Assembly (NCBI RefSeq): GCF_963675165.1
Contig: NC_087384.1
Coordinates: forward strand, 5,325,182-5,389,181
DNA: 64,000 nt
Direction of reading: 5' to 3'
Source of the DNA: Halichondria panicea
Taxonomy: Eukaryota; Porifera; Demospongiae; Suberitida; Halichondriidae
Shown: one piece after another, positions 43,561-54,874 of the stretch
Numbering within the stretch: position 1 is the stretch's first letter
How the letters are laid out: every line of letters starts with the position of its first letter
Notes under the pieces: generated by a model
The model's input: only the letters and a program-made list of their open reading frames with translations
What the model was told of the DNA's origin: nothing
Database searches by the model: none
Translations under genes and position numbers: made by a program

Positions 43561-43982
43561 TTTGCATCAAGCAGCATGCAAGAAACGTTTTGGGAAGAGG
43601 GTGTACGGAGCTTACATGGCCATGTGGCCTAGCTGTGTAGGAGTACAGAAGAGATGCTGACAAAGTAAAAATTAATAGTGGGTAAAGTTAATCTAATTAA
43701 CACGTCATGACATCCGGTTGCCCTGACAACTTCCGGGTAGCATTCAGGGTTGAAAACTTCACTTCCTTGATCCTGTGGACCCTCACAATCTGCTCGGAAC
43801 ATTAACAATTAACAGTCGACTGCTGCTTGCTTCTCTGCATCATAACATTATCAGACAAGGTGAGTAATTATTTTCGGGACAATGCTACTGTACTGGTAAA
43901 ATTTGCGAGAATATCTACAAACATCTTCATGCATGGCTGGCTGTCTCAATTTATTCTGTATTCTTTGTTCCCTAGAATCAAA
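43561..43982. promoter_or_regulatory. Divergent promoter region, HAUS8-like gene and aldolase
   Basis: The two start codons face away from each other, 422 bp apart. A non-coding aldolase exon probably ends at 43860 (AGACAAG, then GTGAGTAATT), with the acceptor CCCTAG at 43971-43976 just before the ATG. No clear TATA box is seen. A CATCCGGTTGCC/CTTCCGGGTAGC pair at 43709-43740 contains two ETS-type CCGG cores. Confidence 0.5.
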
Positions 43983-45062
43983 ATGCCCTACCTCACCGAA
44001 GAACAGAAGAAAGAGTTGGCTGCCACAGCCCGAGCCATTGTCGCTCCTGGAAAAGGCCTTCTTGCTGCTGACGAAAGCACTGGAACCATTGGAAAACGAT
44101 TCGCTCCAATTAACACCGAAAACACAGAAGAAAATCGCCGTGCTTATCGTGAACTGCTCTTCACCACCGATAAAAGCGTAGCAAAGTACATCAGTGGAGT
44201 TATTCTTTATGACGAGACATTTCGCCAGAGCACAAAAGGTGGGAAACGTTTTGTTGATCTACTCAAGGAAACAGGAATTCTCTCTGGAATCAAAGTTGAC
44301 AAGGGTGTTGTTCAGCTTCTTGGTACGAATGAAGAGACCACCACTCAAGGCCTGGATGGAATGGCTGAGCGATGCAAGGAGTACTACGATGGAGGCTGTC
44401 GTTTCGCCAAGTGGAGATGTGTGTTGAAAATCGGAGCCGGTCGTCCCTCACAACTGGCCATCATCGAAAACGCCAATGTCCTAGCTCGCTATGCTAGTAT
44501 CTGTCAGTTGAATGGACTCTGCCCCATTGTTGAGCCTGAGATCCTCACTGATGGAGACCATACTCTTGAGGAGTGCATGGCTACTTCTGAGAAGGTTCTT
44601 GCTGCTGTGTACAAGGCATTGAGCGACCACAATGTCTATCTCGAGGGTACTCTCCTGAAGCCAAACATGGTCCTTCCTGGAGTGCAATGCACAAAGAAGT
44701 ACACTCCCGAACAAGTGGCCGAGTCTACAGTGACCGTCTTCCAACGCACTCTCCCTGTTGCTGTACCCGGTGTGACCTTCCTCTCTGGTGGCCAGTCCGA
44801 AATTGCTGCCACTACTCATCTGAATGCCATCAACGCGTATAAGGGAACCAAGCCATGGGGTCTCACCTTTTCCTACGGACGTGCCCTTCAAGCTAGTGTG
44901 CTCAAGGCCTGGGGCGGAAAGCCCGAGAATGTGAAAGCTGCTCAAGATGTGCTCCTCCATCGTGCAAAGTGTAATGGACTGGCTGCTCTGGGAAAATACG
45001 AAGGAGAGGAGAGTGCTGGTGCTGCTGATGAGAGCCTTTTCGTTGCCAATCATCAATATTAA
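43983..45062 (+). CDS. ALDO: Fructose-bisphosphate aldolase, class I
   Basis: 359 codons from ATG 43983 ([12 protein letters not shown]) to TAA 45062, about the length of vertebrate aldolases (363-364). It cleaves fructose-1,6-bisphosphate to dihydroxyacetone phosphate and glyceraldehyde-3-phosphate in glycolysis, in the cytosol. Seen: [12 protein letters not shown] near the N-terminus, KWRCVLKIG, the Schiff-base lysine in GTLLKPNM (residue 226), FLSGGQSE and the C-terminal HQY with the conserved terminal tyrosine. The frame extends upstream to 43827, but that part spans an intron; the ATG lies 5 bases after the AG acceptor. The whole coding region is one exon, while its neighbours are finely split. 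Codon use is richer in C and G than the array genes. Confidence 0.97.
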   Translation: MPYLTEEQKKELAATARAIVAPGKGLLAADESTGTIGKRFAPINTENTEENRRAYRELLFTTDKSVAKYISGVILYDETFRQSTKGGKRFVDLLKETGILSGIKVDKGVVQLLGTNEETTTQGLDGMAERCKEYYDGGCRFAKWRCVLKIGAGRPSQLAIIENANVLARYASICQLNGLCPIVEPEILTDGDHTLEECMATSEKVLAAVYKALSDHNVYLEGTLLKPNMVLPGVQCTKKYTPEQVAESTVTVFQRTLPVAVPGVTFLSGGQSEIAATTHLNAINAYKGTKPWGLTFSYGRALQASVLKAWGGKPENVKAAQDVLLHRAKCNGLAALGKYEGEESAGAADESLFVANHQY

Positions 45063-45446
45063 ACTGTGATAAACTGATCATAGAACTGTGACATAGCTAG
45101 ATTTAGATGTATGAATGAATATGAATGAATATGACTCTCAGAATGTAGTCAAAAATAATGTTTTAGCCATGGATTGCGAGCTTATAAAAAAATTATGGAC
45201 AAATTAATGTGCATGTCACTAAAAAACTGTGCAGGTAAAGATCGTTAACTAATTATTTTTAGGGGGCGGCGACATGATACATTTTCTGAGAGGGCGGCTA
45301 TAATCAAAAGGTGACCTCTCGGTCGCCTGAGAACTGGTTGCGCATGTACGAAGTGCTGATGGATATGGAATGATTTCATGGGAGGAAGTTGCTATCTAAA
45401 AGCAAACAAAGTCAAAGAGAGTCACCTTTCACACTAGAAATTAAAG

Positions 45447-48400
45447 ATGGTACTTGGAAGAAGTTCTGGAGCTGAAGTGATGCCTGGTGGCTCTATCTCA
45501 AGAGCTAGCTCTAAGCCTGACAGACTATGTCATGTGTGCCCAGAACTAGAATGGGACAATTGCAGTCTAGAATCTAGGGCAACAAGGCCAGTAGTATTAG
45601 ATTTACAAAATGTTAAATCAAAGAAGCAAAATAAATTCAGTAGAGTGTGTCACTTGTGCAGTAAAGTTTTGCAAAGAGTTTTGTGGTTACTCCGTTCAGC
45701 AGCTGGCTGTCTTGCTGTGCTAATTGTGGCCATTTTGATACTGTCTGCATCAATTCAGAATGAGAAAAAAGACACAGAAAATATTCTTGAGCCTGAACAA
45801 CATACTTGGCAGGTAAATTCCACAAACGCTACATTATATATATAGCACTCGGTTACAAAGTGATTGACGTGTACATTAATTATAATTAACCTTACAACCA
45901 TGTTACCATTTTATTTTCCCTTATACTACAGCTGATGTTATTTCGCCTCTTACCAGCAAGATTTCTGTCCAGACTTTGGGGATTCCTGATGTCGATGCAG
46001 GTTCCTGAAAGCATTCGAACGTCATTGTATGGTCCGTTTGTATGGAAGTTCAACTGTAATATGGCTGAAGCTGAAATTGAGAATCTTAGAGATTACTGCA
46101 GTTTGGGTGAGCTCTTCACTAGGAAGCTCAAAAAGGAAGCGAGGGAAATGTCTGAGAGTAAGCTGGTGAGTTTATTAACCATAATATAGCTATACACAGT
46201 GACTTCATAATAATTATTACTATTGTCATAATTATAATGGTTAACATTCTCTTAACACTTTAGGTTTCTCCAACCGATGGGAAAATTCTTCATTTTGGCA
46301 CTGTTAATGATGGCCTGATAGAACAAGTGAAAGGTGTGACTTACAAACTTCAAAAATTTCTAGGGCCGGAAGACTCACTGATACCATATGTCAAGAAAAA
46401 TGTGTCCTCTAACGTATTAATCAAAGATGAGCAAAAGCAGCTTTATCATGTGATTGTTTATCTTGGACCTGGTGACTACCATCATTTTCATTCACCTTCT
46501 GATTGGACAATACTAAAGAGACGTCATTTTCCAGGTATGTTATTGCTTATGCTTGTGTATAGTTGCTTTCCTATTATCTTTATGCATGACTGTATGACAT
46601 TGTGGTTAAACGAGCATGTTGGCTTTATAAGGCGCGGTTAATGTTTAGATTCACTTCCGCCTGTTGCGGTACAAAAGGCCCGTGCCCTGGGCAGACCTTT
46701 GACCCCAGCTCCAACATTCAAATATCTGTAAACAGCTCTTGTTTCTTTTCCCGCTTCATAGCCCGTTCAAACGATTTAGACAGCTCTAAAACAAGCATGC
46801 GCATTTTATACCAGGGTGGGGATACATGCATGTAGTTTTTTTTAACACAAGCAAACAAAAACACATAATGGCTACTTATACAGAACAAGCAAGACTCAAG
46901 GTACCACAGAAGACATTACATAAATAAGATGTAGATCTACATCTATTTAGCTTCAGGTACGGTACAGCCAGCATCCTCCAGTGCACTTTCTGGAGGAGTT
47001 CCAGAAGTTGCTTGCGCTGTTCCCCGACGTCACTCTTGACGAAATTGATTCGGCGCCATCCGAAGGTAACACTGGAAAGTAAATATTAGAATGATGATTT
47101 CAAATACAATTAAATTACCATCAGTGTCAGGCGGGTGTAATACATCCAGTGGTGAAGCTGCTCCCCCTCCAGCGAAGAGGCCAAAGAGAGGTAATTCTAG
47201 AGGAATTAATTTCAATAATTATCACGTGATATGGATGACGATCACTTATCTTTTGCACAGGTGTTTCTCGAGTTCGAGTAAGGACAGTTGGGGGTGAAGC
47301 CGGTCCTTCGAGGCCTAAGAAAGGTGAATGTCACTAACCTGTACATATGAATAAAATGAGTGGTACTTTCCTTAGGTCCCGGAGGGTATGATCACGATGA
47401 TCCTCCAGTCTTGAATGGAGAGGGTCCCTGCCCGTACTGCCACCTGTCACCGTGTGTCAGAGCCAGACCACCCAGCTGGCTGATTGGAAGCGCTGCACCT
47501 AATTTGGGGAACATGGTGAAGCGCTTCAAACTATACAGAAAGTATTGGACGCTGCTAGGTCAGTTGGGGGTATGGAATCACCCTCTATATATGGCATATA
47601 AAGTGACCAAAACCAGTGCACATGACAAGAGGGATGTGATGCCTGACTGTGTATTGAGAGTAAGTTATAAATGATGCCCACTTTACAGTGCAAGTACGAT
47701 CAATTGCTATATACCTTTTCCAGGAGGTGCGTGAGCGATTTCCGAATCCAGATGGAGTTCCATACACAGACTTCCAGTCTTCTACTTCCTTTATTGTTTA
47801 ATTATGTAAAATGCAATTATAAAATGCTGATTGGCTAGTCAAAATTTGCACGGATACGTACTTACTTTATATGTCTTCATAAAGACCTTCGTCAAGTACA
47901 CGTACACCATCGTTTACTAGGTCCTCGTTTTCATCTACTGGCTCATCTGATTGCTCAGGTTGCATGTCCTCTACAAACTCACTGCACATAATTATATACA
48001 TGTAGCAAAATTAAATTATATGTAAAATAAATTATGTAGATTGCACATAAAATATATTATACGCAGTACCTGAGGTCAACTTTTCTCTGCTGCTCGCCAT
48101 ATTTCTCCGGCAAAGTTGAACGATTTTTCCACCAGCACTCTTACGGGAGTCCTACGATCCGGTCTTCTCATGCCCTGAACCAGTCGTTCACTTGTACACT
48201 CTCTACGTACATTCTCGTTCTGAAGTAAACAAATGAATGAATGTACAGTCACACATACATTATTAGCCAGCATAACGTACCCAGTCCATAATAGCAAGGT
48301 TCATTCTCATGTTGAATGTAGCTTCCACGAAGTGTACACGTTTTGAGATGTATGTGAGCAGCTGGTGATTGAAAGACTCCACCCAGAATGTGTCTCGACA

Positions 48401-49903
48401 CTGTAAAAACAACATCATAGAAATTTATATAATAATTAGAAAAAAACCTCACTCGACAATGATTCAGCATTCTTGTAAATAAGGGTGTCTTTTAGTGCTG
48501 ACGTGAATGACTCGATTGCAAGAGGATCCTCTAGTTTTATCTTCGTGGGCTTGTACCCTGGACGGTTACAGGGTGACGCTTCGTTACAATCTGAGTGCTC
48601 GTTCTGAGAACACGATTATAAACGTTATTGGTGTACAGAGTACAGGCAACTTGTTATCATACACACTCACCTGATAATGCTCCAACTTGTCCAACAAGAC
48701 AGAAATAACCTCTCTGCTATCCAAGGGCAATGAGCCTCTAGCTTTGCCCTATCTATCCTAGCTACAAAAGCCTGCTTTGCATCTTCAGTATCGAAATTCA
48801 GCTCCATTTGGTACCGAAAACCATGCCTAGCACGCTTCTTCTTGGGTAGAGAACGAGAGTTGTCACATCTTTCAGCCATTTTTTTTGCTCTTTTTTGGAA
48901 CAAAGTATCTCGTGAGCCAAGGTGCTACATGCAGGCTATAAGGGGCGTATCAAAGTAAAACCATGTGTGCATGAAGCGAGCAGTGAAGCAAAAGAGGCCA
49001 GAGAGTTTACCGCACACGGCCATATTTAATCATTTCCGCCTCGAGTGCCCAGGGCACGCCCCTTTTATAGTCAGCATGCTCGTTTAATATACGGTTTTAC
49101 AATTAGACGTGCATGACCTTAATATAAGGAAAGCCTATTTTAGAAGACCCACACCCTAGAGTGTTTGTTAAGATAAGTTACAATGATGGTTAAAATCCTC
49201 TCGTTCTGTGAGGACTGACCTCTGCATGGGGAGCTTTGATTTCATGCATACATGGCTTGAGCGAATGTCAGTGCAATGCCATGCCTCATAGCTAACTGTT
49301 CAGTACCTTCTGAAAACAGACATAATTGAGACTAAACGAAGTCCTCATACAAATGTATGCTGCATGGGTTCAATATAATAACTCCGCTTTTTTAGGTGAC
49401 CTGCTAAGCGTAGCCCCCTGGGCAGCTAGGACAATTCCCGGACTATTCTCCATCAACGAAAGAGCTATTGTCACAGGGACTTGGGAGCATGGATTTTTTT
49501 CAATGGTTGCTGTGGGAGCATACAATGTAGGATCAATCAGTCTCACTGTTGATGAGGTGCAATTTAACTAAGCAAAGTAATTAATCGACCTATATAATTA
49601 TATGTACTCTCGTATAACAATCAAGACATGTGATTGCTTCGTGATCAGCAGTTAATTGCTTTTTATTTACAGTCCCTAGAAACAAATGTTGAAGATGAGG
49701 ATTTGCAGCTGGGAGAATACAGAGACAAGCAACTAGGAGAGGCTTCAGAAGGTATAAGGGTGAAGAAGGGAGAACGATTGGGTGGCTTTAAGCTCGGATC
49801 AACTGTAGTGCTCGTTTTTGAAGCACCTTCAAACTTTCAGTTTAGCATTTTACCAGGACAGAAAATACAATATGGACAATCCATTTCAACAAGCATGTAT
49901 TAA
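45447..49903 (+). CDS. PISD: Phosphatidylserine decarboxylase proenzyme, copy 1
   Basis: Exons 45447-45812, 45932-46165, 46264-46534, 49396-49556 and 49673-49903; all junctions GT-AG; 420 residues. It converts phosphatidylserine to phosphatidylethanolamine. Seen: a hydrophobic segment (AGCLAVLIVAILIL, about 90-103); [10 protein letters not shown] at the start of exon 2; VSPTDGK with the catalytic Asp; GDYHHFHSP with the catalytic His; and LGST (Ser at about 387), where self-cleavage between Gly and Ser makes the pyruvoyl group, followed by VLVFEAP. The N-terminus is Cys-rich with acidic residues (CHVCPELEWDNC) and does not look like a mitochondrial presequence, unlike copy 2. Intron 3 is 2.9 kb because it contains a transposon (46610-49083). 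Confidence 0.93.
46868..47801 (+). CDS. Transposon accessory gene with a P2X7 C-terminal-like domain
   Basis: Exons 46868-46900, 46957-47065, 47125-47190, 47261-47323, 47376-47659 and 47724-47801 join in phase into 210 residues. N-terminus MATYTEQARLK, then PPVHFLEEFQKLLALFPDV, a Gly/Pro/Lys-rich linker with PPPAKRPKRG (possible nuclear signal), then a Cys/His cluster CPYCHLSPC, a basic aromatic stretch, MPDCVLREVRERFPNPDG and PYTDF. The Cys cluster plus DCV..VR..FP..G.YT pattern resembles the intracellular domain of P2X7 receptors, which also occurs in transposon proteins of invertebrates (from memory). The frame is undamaged, suggesting recent activity. The role in transposition is unknown. 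Confidence 0.7.
47881..48879 (-). pseudogene. Kolobok-like transposase, apparently lacking its core
   Basis: Minus-strand exons in order: from ATG 48879 (MAERCDNSRSLPKKKRARHG, then QMELNFDTEDAKQAF); then about 48604-48450 (NEHSDCNEASPCNRPGYKPT, ending in DTLIYKNAES); about 48410-48298 (DTFWVESFNHQLL, ISKRVHFVEATFNMRMNLAI); about 48220-48070 (NENVRRECTSERL, VEKSFNFAGEIW); and about 47990-47881 (EDMQPEQSDEPVDENEDLV, stop). The pieces after the first are C-terminal in related transposases. Between first and second only about 60 bp remains, so the catalytic middle appears deleted. The first exon also has a frame problem near 48715. Probably non-functional. Confidence 0.55.
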
Positions 49904-50223
49904 ATCATTTTTATTCTGTGCATGCAGTGTTTTTATGCAATTGTAAATCTTATAATAATGATATTTGAAGTAGTGTGGAAAGTACAAACAAGTAGAAATT
50001 AGGGTGACATACAGACAAGTAATAAATGAGACACTAGATTGTTAGTTAGTAAATAAGTATGCCCATCCAGCACATGTGATAGAGTGGGAGACCTGTGTAT
50101 GAGCCATAGAACGCCATAGAGCTATGCTCCTCTCCCAAATTACATTGCGCATGTGCTGACCCAGGCCGTGCCACGTGTAGATAAAAAGTGTTTTAACCAT
50201 GGTAGATAATCTCACATGACACA
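49904..50223. other. Intergenic between the PISD copies
   Basis: No gene is seen. It must hold the end of copy 1 and the promoter of copy 2. CCACGTGTAG (E-box CACGTG) is at about 50171. Confidence 0.5.
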
Positions 50224-53200
50224 ATGAGGTCTGTGACAAGCTTTGGCTCCACTACACGCTCCCTGAGTCTCCTCCATAGACCTGTGAGGCTATGCCAGGC
50301 CTGCTGTGCCAGATTCAACTCTCAGTACAGACAGGAGAGTCAGTGGTCTTGGAAATGGATACCCATCAGTGGTGGCATAGCATTCCTAGCTGCTCTGCAA
50401 TTGCTGAGAACCATAAGAAGGGAGAATAAAAGTGCAAACAGCATGGTCACACAGCCTGAAACATGGCAGGTATATATATAGTGATAATTGTTTTGTAGAA
50501 AAGCGTTGTGAGCATATCTGTATCATTCATCATACCATGGAGTACATAATATTATATACAGGTGTATTATTATTCTGCAGTTGACACTGTTTCGGCTCCT
50601 TCCTGCACGAATGTTGTCACGGTTATGGGGCGGCATCAATAGTAAAGAGCTGCCCACTTGGTTACGAAGACCTGTACTCGGACTTTATGTGTGGGCCTTT
50701 GGGTGCGATATGACCGAGGCTCAGGTGGAGAATTTGAGTATGTACTCCAACCTTATAGAACTGTTCACTAGGCAACTGAAACCTGGTGTTAGAGACGTCT
50801 CAAAGTATCATCAGCTGGTATGTGTATAGCCTCCTTCACAAGGCCTAAACAATTAGGCCTGCTACTGACTGTTCGCGCATGTGCAAAATTATTGGATAAT
50901 TTTCCCGTAATGTTTCCCATTAAACTGAATTTTTACCCGAATTATATCCTGAATAACATATACAGACAAAGAATACTCTTCATAAAGTCAGACACTGAGC
51001 TATATAGCTAGCTAGCTAGAGACAGAGCCGTATTGGTTACAGCAGCAATTTCTTTCTGATAGAGTCGACTTTCACCAAGGTTAGTGTCAGATGGGCGTGG
51101 CCTATCCATATAGGCTATTGTCAGCCTTCCCTCCGTTCAGAGGATTGTTATCCACACTGTTGCAGGCTGTGAGTCCTTTGTTAACATAGTAGCTATTAGA
51201 ATGCTATCACACGGGCTAGAAACCTTCACAATCACACTTCTATCCACTTTCTTCAATCCACTTCTGTTCGTTGTGACGTCATTGTTTTACTGAGCAAATA
51301 TACAATGGTATCCGAATTACCCACTTTCTGGGTAATAGGTGGCGCATGTGCAAACAGTCGATACCAGGCCCTCTCTTCGAGGAAGAGCGGCCTGGGATCG
51401 AGGCTAGTATGTGTACAGATCTAATAATGATTTTCACTGATCAACATTTTTGTTCCTTGGGTCATGCAGCTCAGGCCTGGCACATTTTAGTGTATCCAGG
51501 GTTGTGCCCACACTAGCTGGTCGGTGGTGGTTGGTACTAGGAGGCCTAGTTAGAAAATGTGTGTGATGAATTGATCCCTGTTATCTTGTCCTCTGACAAA
51601 GAAAAATGATTTTCTTACACTTCAGAAAATTCTAGGCACATCACTGTGTATTGTGAGCATAACTATTTGTGTCTTCTTTCCGCAGGTATGCCCAAGTGAC
51701 GGGAAGGTACTCCACTTTGGTAGAGTTGAGAAAGATGGTCGATTGGAACAAGTTAAAGGAGTCACATACGAACTGCACAAGTTCCTTGGCCCTCACAATG
51801 CACTAAATGATTATGAGTCATCTCAGACTGAATTGTTTCATGTGATTATCTATCTGGCCCCAGGGGACTACCATCACTTCCATTCTCCAGCTGACTGGAC
51901 TGTCACTAAGAGACGGCATTTTCCAGGTATACTCAGTTAAATTAGAAAAAAGGAGTGCCCATAGCCTATTAGCCTCGATACGGCCTGGTATCTATTGCAT
52001 CCATGGGCGATAGTGCACATGTGCGCACTGAGTCTCCCAAAATCTGGGGATTCGTTATACGTTAGTAAACCTTCGTAAAATTATATCGTAAACTAGTTTG
52101 TTTACTATTTTTTTCCCGTATTAGTTTCTTGTCTCCTGTCAAGCTGTGGCTTGCACACTAGTCTGAAGCCAGAATAGGCTCTCATCTACTTCTATGATGG
52201 TAGTCACAGTTAGAAGCACAAAATCAAAGACTTGCCATAGTCAGTACAGAAACCAAGGTTAAACATCCCGTCCATACGACCATTATAGAGGTAGATGAGA
52301 GCCTCTTCTGGCTTCAGACTAGTGTGCAAGCCTTCTGGCAACACAATAGAGGGCCACAGCTAGCTGGTTAAGCTTCACCATAGGTCATACAATACATGGA
52401 CGTGGGGACCATGCCTATTATTAATTACATATGCAATAGATACCAGGCTGTATTTTAATCGGCCTGCATGGGATCGAGGCTAGCTAATAGCCTATTATAC
52501 AGCTAGGTTATTATAAGCCCGAAGTCTCAATAGCGTGTGTTTCAATGTGTATTAGCAGGCCAACACTTTTGCAATCACTGCAGCCTGGTTGAGTCAGATG
52601 ACCTCTATAAGCAGGTTTCACTGTGCATGTATCGGGAGTACATAATTAATTCTAGTTGATTGCTTTTCACTTGCATTAATTAAGTTGTCTGGTTATTATT
52701 TTGGTGATTATTTTTATTAGGTGAGTTGCTCACAGTGGCTCCATGGGCAGCCAAAGCAATGCCTGGACTGTTCTCGCTCAACGAGAGGGCTGTTCTGATT
52801 GGACGCTGGAAGCACGGTTACTTCTCCATGGCAGCTGTGGGGGCATTCAATGTGGGCTCTATACAACTAGCTCTGGACAAGGTTAGGTCATGTACAGAGA
52901 GAGGTCTTACACAGGCTGCTTATAATTATACCGCACACAATTTCATTATACAACGTACAGCACACAATTTTCGAAGCACTTAAGTGTATTTTGGTCAAAT
53001 GATGTTGCGTCTCCCTAATTTTTGTGGAGGATTGCTAACCTTCAAAAACAGCGAAAATTTCGCGCTATACGGTACCTCTGTGTGGAGGTGCTGTAAATAT
53101 TTCTGAGTACCATAGTACATTTAGACACACTAGTTGATAAATCTAAATTGTAACAGTGCATGCCTCAGAGAAGGTAATCTATACCTAGGCTATACTATTT

Positions 53201-53704
53201 GTACATAGTATCCTTACAAGATGTATATATGTACAGCATGAGATGGACTGCAGACAGTGAGAGGCTAGGGGTTAGTTTTTGTTGCTAGAGTGAGATTGAG
53301 TGGAAAGTCAAACTGTTGAAGGTTTGATACAGCAAATGCTTGTCCTCAGCTAAAATATTTGCTTAATTTTTTGTTGTAGACGGTTTATAAAAACTATTAG
53401 GCTTCTAAATCCCATAGCACCAGTCCTGCTATAATTGTGTAGAACCCCATAATAACCACCTGACATTGTGTTTTTTCAGGCTCTCCAGACGAACAAGAAG
53501 GGACGGTACAAGATGGGGGAGTACAGAGACAAAGAGTTGAGTGAGCTGGCCCTGGCGAAGGGAGACAGAGTGGGAGGGTTCAATCTCGGGTCTTCCATTG
53601 TGCTCGTATTTGAGGCGCCCAAACACTTTCAGTTTTCCGTTAAACCTGGACAAAAGATTTATTATGGACAGCCACTAGGGACGATATTGAATAAAGATAA
53701 TTGA
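50224..53704 (+). CDS. PISD: Phosphatidylserine decarboxylase proenzyme, copy 2
   Basis: Exons 50224-50469, 50581-50817, 51686-51926, 52721-52881 and 53480-53704; 369 residues. The last four exons have the same phases and borders as copy 1, so the genes are tandem duplicates. The N-terminus [20 protein letters not shown] is rich in Arg/Ser and lacks acids, a typical mitochondrial presequence, followed by a membrane segment ([17 protein letters not shown]). Seen: [17 protein letters not shown] (Asp), GDYHHFHSP (His), and LGSS (Ser at about 333) in place of LGST, then VLVFEAP. Gly-Ser, the cleaved bond, is kept, so it should mature. Expected in the inner mitochondrial membrane, facing the intermembrane space, making phosphatidylethanolamine. 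Confidence 0.94.
51955..52505. mobile_element. Fold-back repeat, copy 1
   Basis: AGCCTCGATACGGCCTGGTA on the left faces TACCAGGCTGTATTTTAATC..GGATCGAGGCTA on the right. Inside, CACACTAGTCTGAAGCCAGA is mirrored by CTGGCTTCAGACTAGTGTGC. The same arrangement occurs at 60208-60735. It sits in intron 3 of PISD copy 2; no transposase. Confidence 0.8.
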
Positions 53705-53833
53705 TCTCTTTATTTGTGCTGTGTTTGTGTGTATGTTAAGTATTGCTAAAGCAACAGAATCTACCAGCATGCTGTACTAGTGTAGTGCTCTAATTGTAAG
53801 AAGCTGAGAGAGAATGGAATATTGAAATGCCAA

Positions 53834-54874
53834 ATGGATATCAAAGATGAAGATGATCCGACCTCAAAGGCTCAAAAAGCAGTGGGAGCTGAGAGTGGAG
53901 AGGGAAAGCCTGCAATGAAGTGCTTTGACTACTTTATGGAGTGGAAAAAATGCATGTGTAAGTCAGCTTCCCTAGTAAATATAAATGAAACCAGCATTCC
54001 CATGTTAAGATCTCTAATCATAGATAAACGAAAGAAATAATATTATTGCTAAGATTGGCCAGGAAAAACGTAGAAAGAAATTCGGCAAGTGCATAACTCT
54101 AATCCAAGTGTCGCCTTAAAAATTAGAGGTCTTACGGTAGCCTCAATCCAGACCAGAGATTGGATTATAAGGTTTCCCTATTAATTGGTTAATGTTCGTG
54201 TTGCTAGGCATATTCTTTACTTCAATATTATATACACTCGATCACACTCGATCACTGTAAAATAGATAATAGAAGGGAGGAGAGATACGCATCACGGGCC
54301 GCACTTATGCAATTGCTATGTTTGAGCGCCCAAGGGCACTATAGTCTTGTTCCCAGGAGCACTGCTGCTCAAAGAAACGTTGCGCATGCAGTTGCACTTC
54401 AAGTACAGTGTAACTACTTCTAAATACAGACCAGTATATACACATACCAGGTGGCTAGCAGACAACAGCAGCTATAATTATGCTCTAAATGATAGTCACT
54501 CCACCCACCCCTTTTGTAGCTGCCTACCATCAGTTCCACCAGTACTACATCCGTGGAGAGTTTGCCAATTGCAAGACGGAGAAGGAGAGGATGTACAACT
54601 GCTTCAAATGGAGGGGTACTGGAAAAGACAAGTTTCTGGTAAGGGTTTCTGGTAAGAGCCAGAATGAATAAGGTTGTGTGTTAACGAAAAAAATGATTTC
54701 TTGTTACGTATAATTATGGTATACATGTCCATGTGTGAGCCTTACAGGAAATTGTATGTCCATGCACAGAATTCCCTGGAGGCTAGTCTGGACGAGGAGC
54801 AGGTGAACATGCACACACCCTCCCCAGTATGGAAGCTCAGAGACTTGCCACCTGCTGACTGGACTAACAAATGA
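53834..54874 (+). CDS. C22orf39: C22orf39/PANTS-like twin CX9C protein
   Basis: Exons 53834-53957, 54520-54638 and 54770-54874 join in phase; about 115 residues. MDIKDEDDPTSKAQ is followed by CFDYFMEWKKC (first CX9C), YHQFHQYYIRGEFANC (which begins the second), CKTEKERMYNC (second CX9C), SLEASLDEEQ and the proline-tryptophan tail PSPVWKLRDLPPADW. Human C22orf39 has the same order: Cys-x9-Cys, HHYYVHGE, Cys-x9-Cys and ending PPPDW. The family (DUF3128) includes PANTS, linked to synapse function in mice; twin CX9C proteins often go to the mitochondrial intermembrane space. The start at 53834 is the only ATG keeping frame. Confidence 0.88.

Larger units (their letters stand above)
46610..49083. 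mobile_element. Kolobok-like DNA transposon, 2.5 kb
   Basis: Inverted ends ACGAGCATGTTGGCTTTATA and ACGAGCATGCTGACTATAAA, with TTAA on both sides (46606-46609 and 49084-49087). The shared subterminal word CGTGCCCTGGGCA is also inverted at the two ends. TTAA targets fit Kolobok or piggyBac; the transposase piece VESFNHQLLTYISKR followed by RMNLAIMDW resembles the C-terminal part of Kolobok-type transposases as I remember them. It carries a plus-strand accessory gene and minus-strand transposase exons, and sits in intron 3 of PISD copy 1. Confidence 0.8.

Noticed and set aside
44481-45056. 191-codon minus-strand frame
   Set aside because: Lies wholly antisense to the aldolase coding region and mirrors its codon structure.
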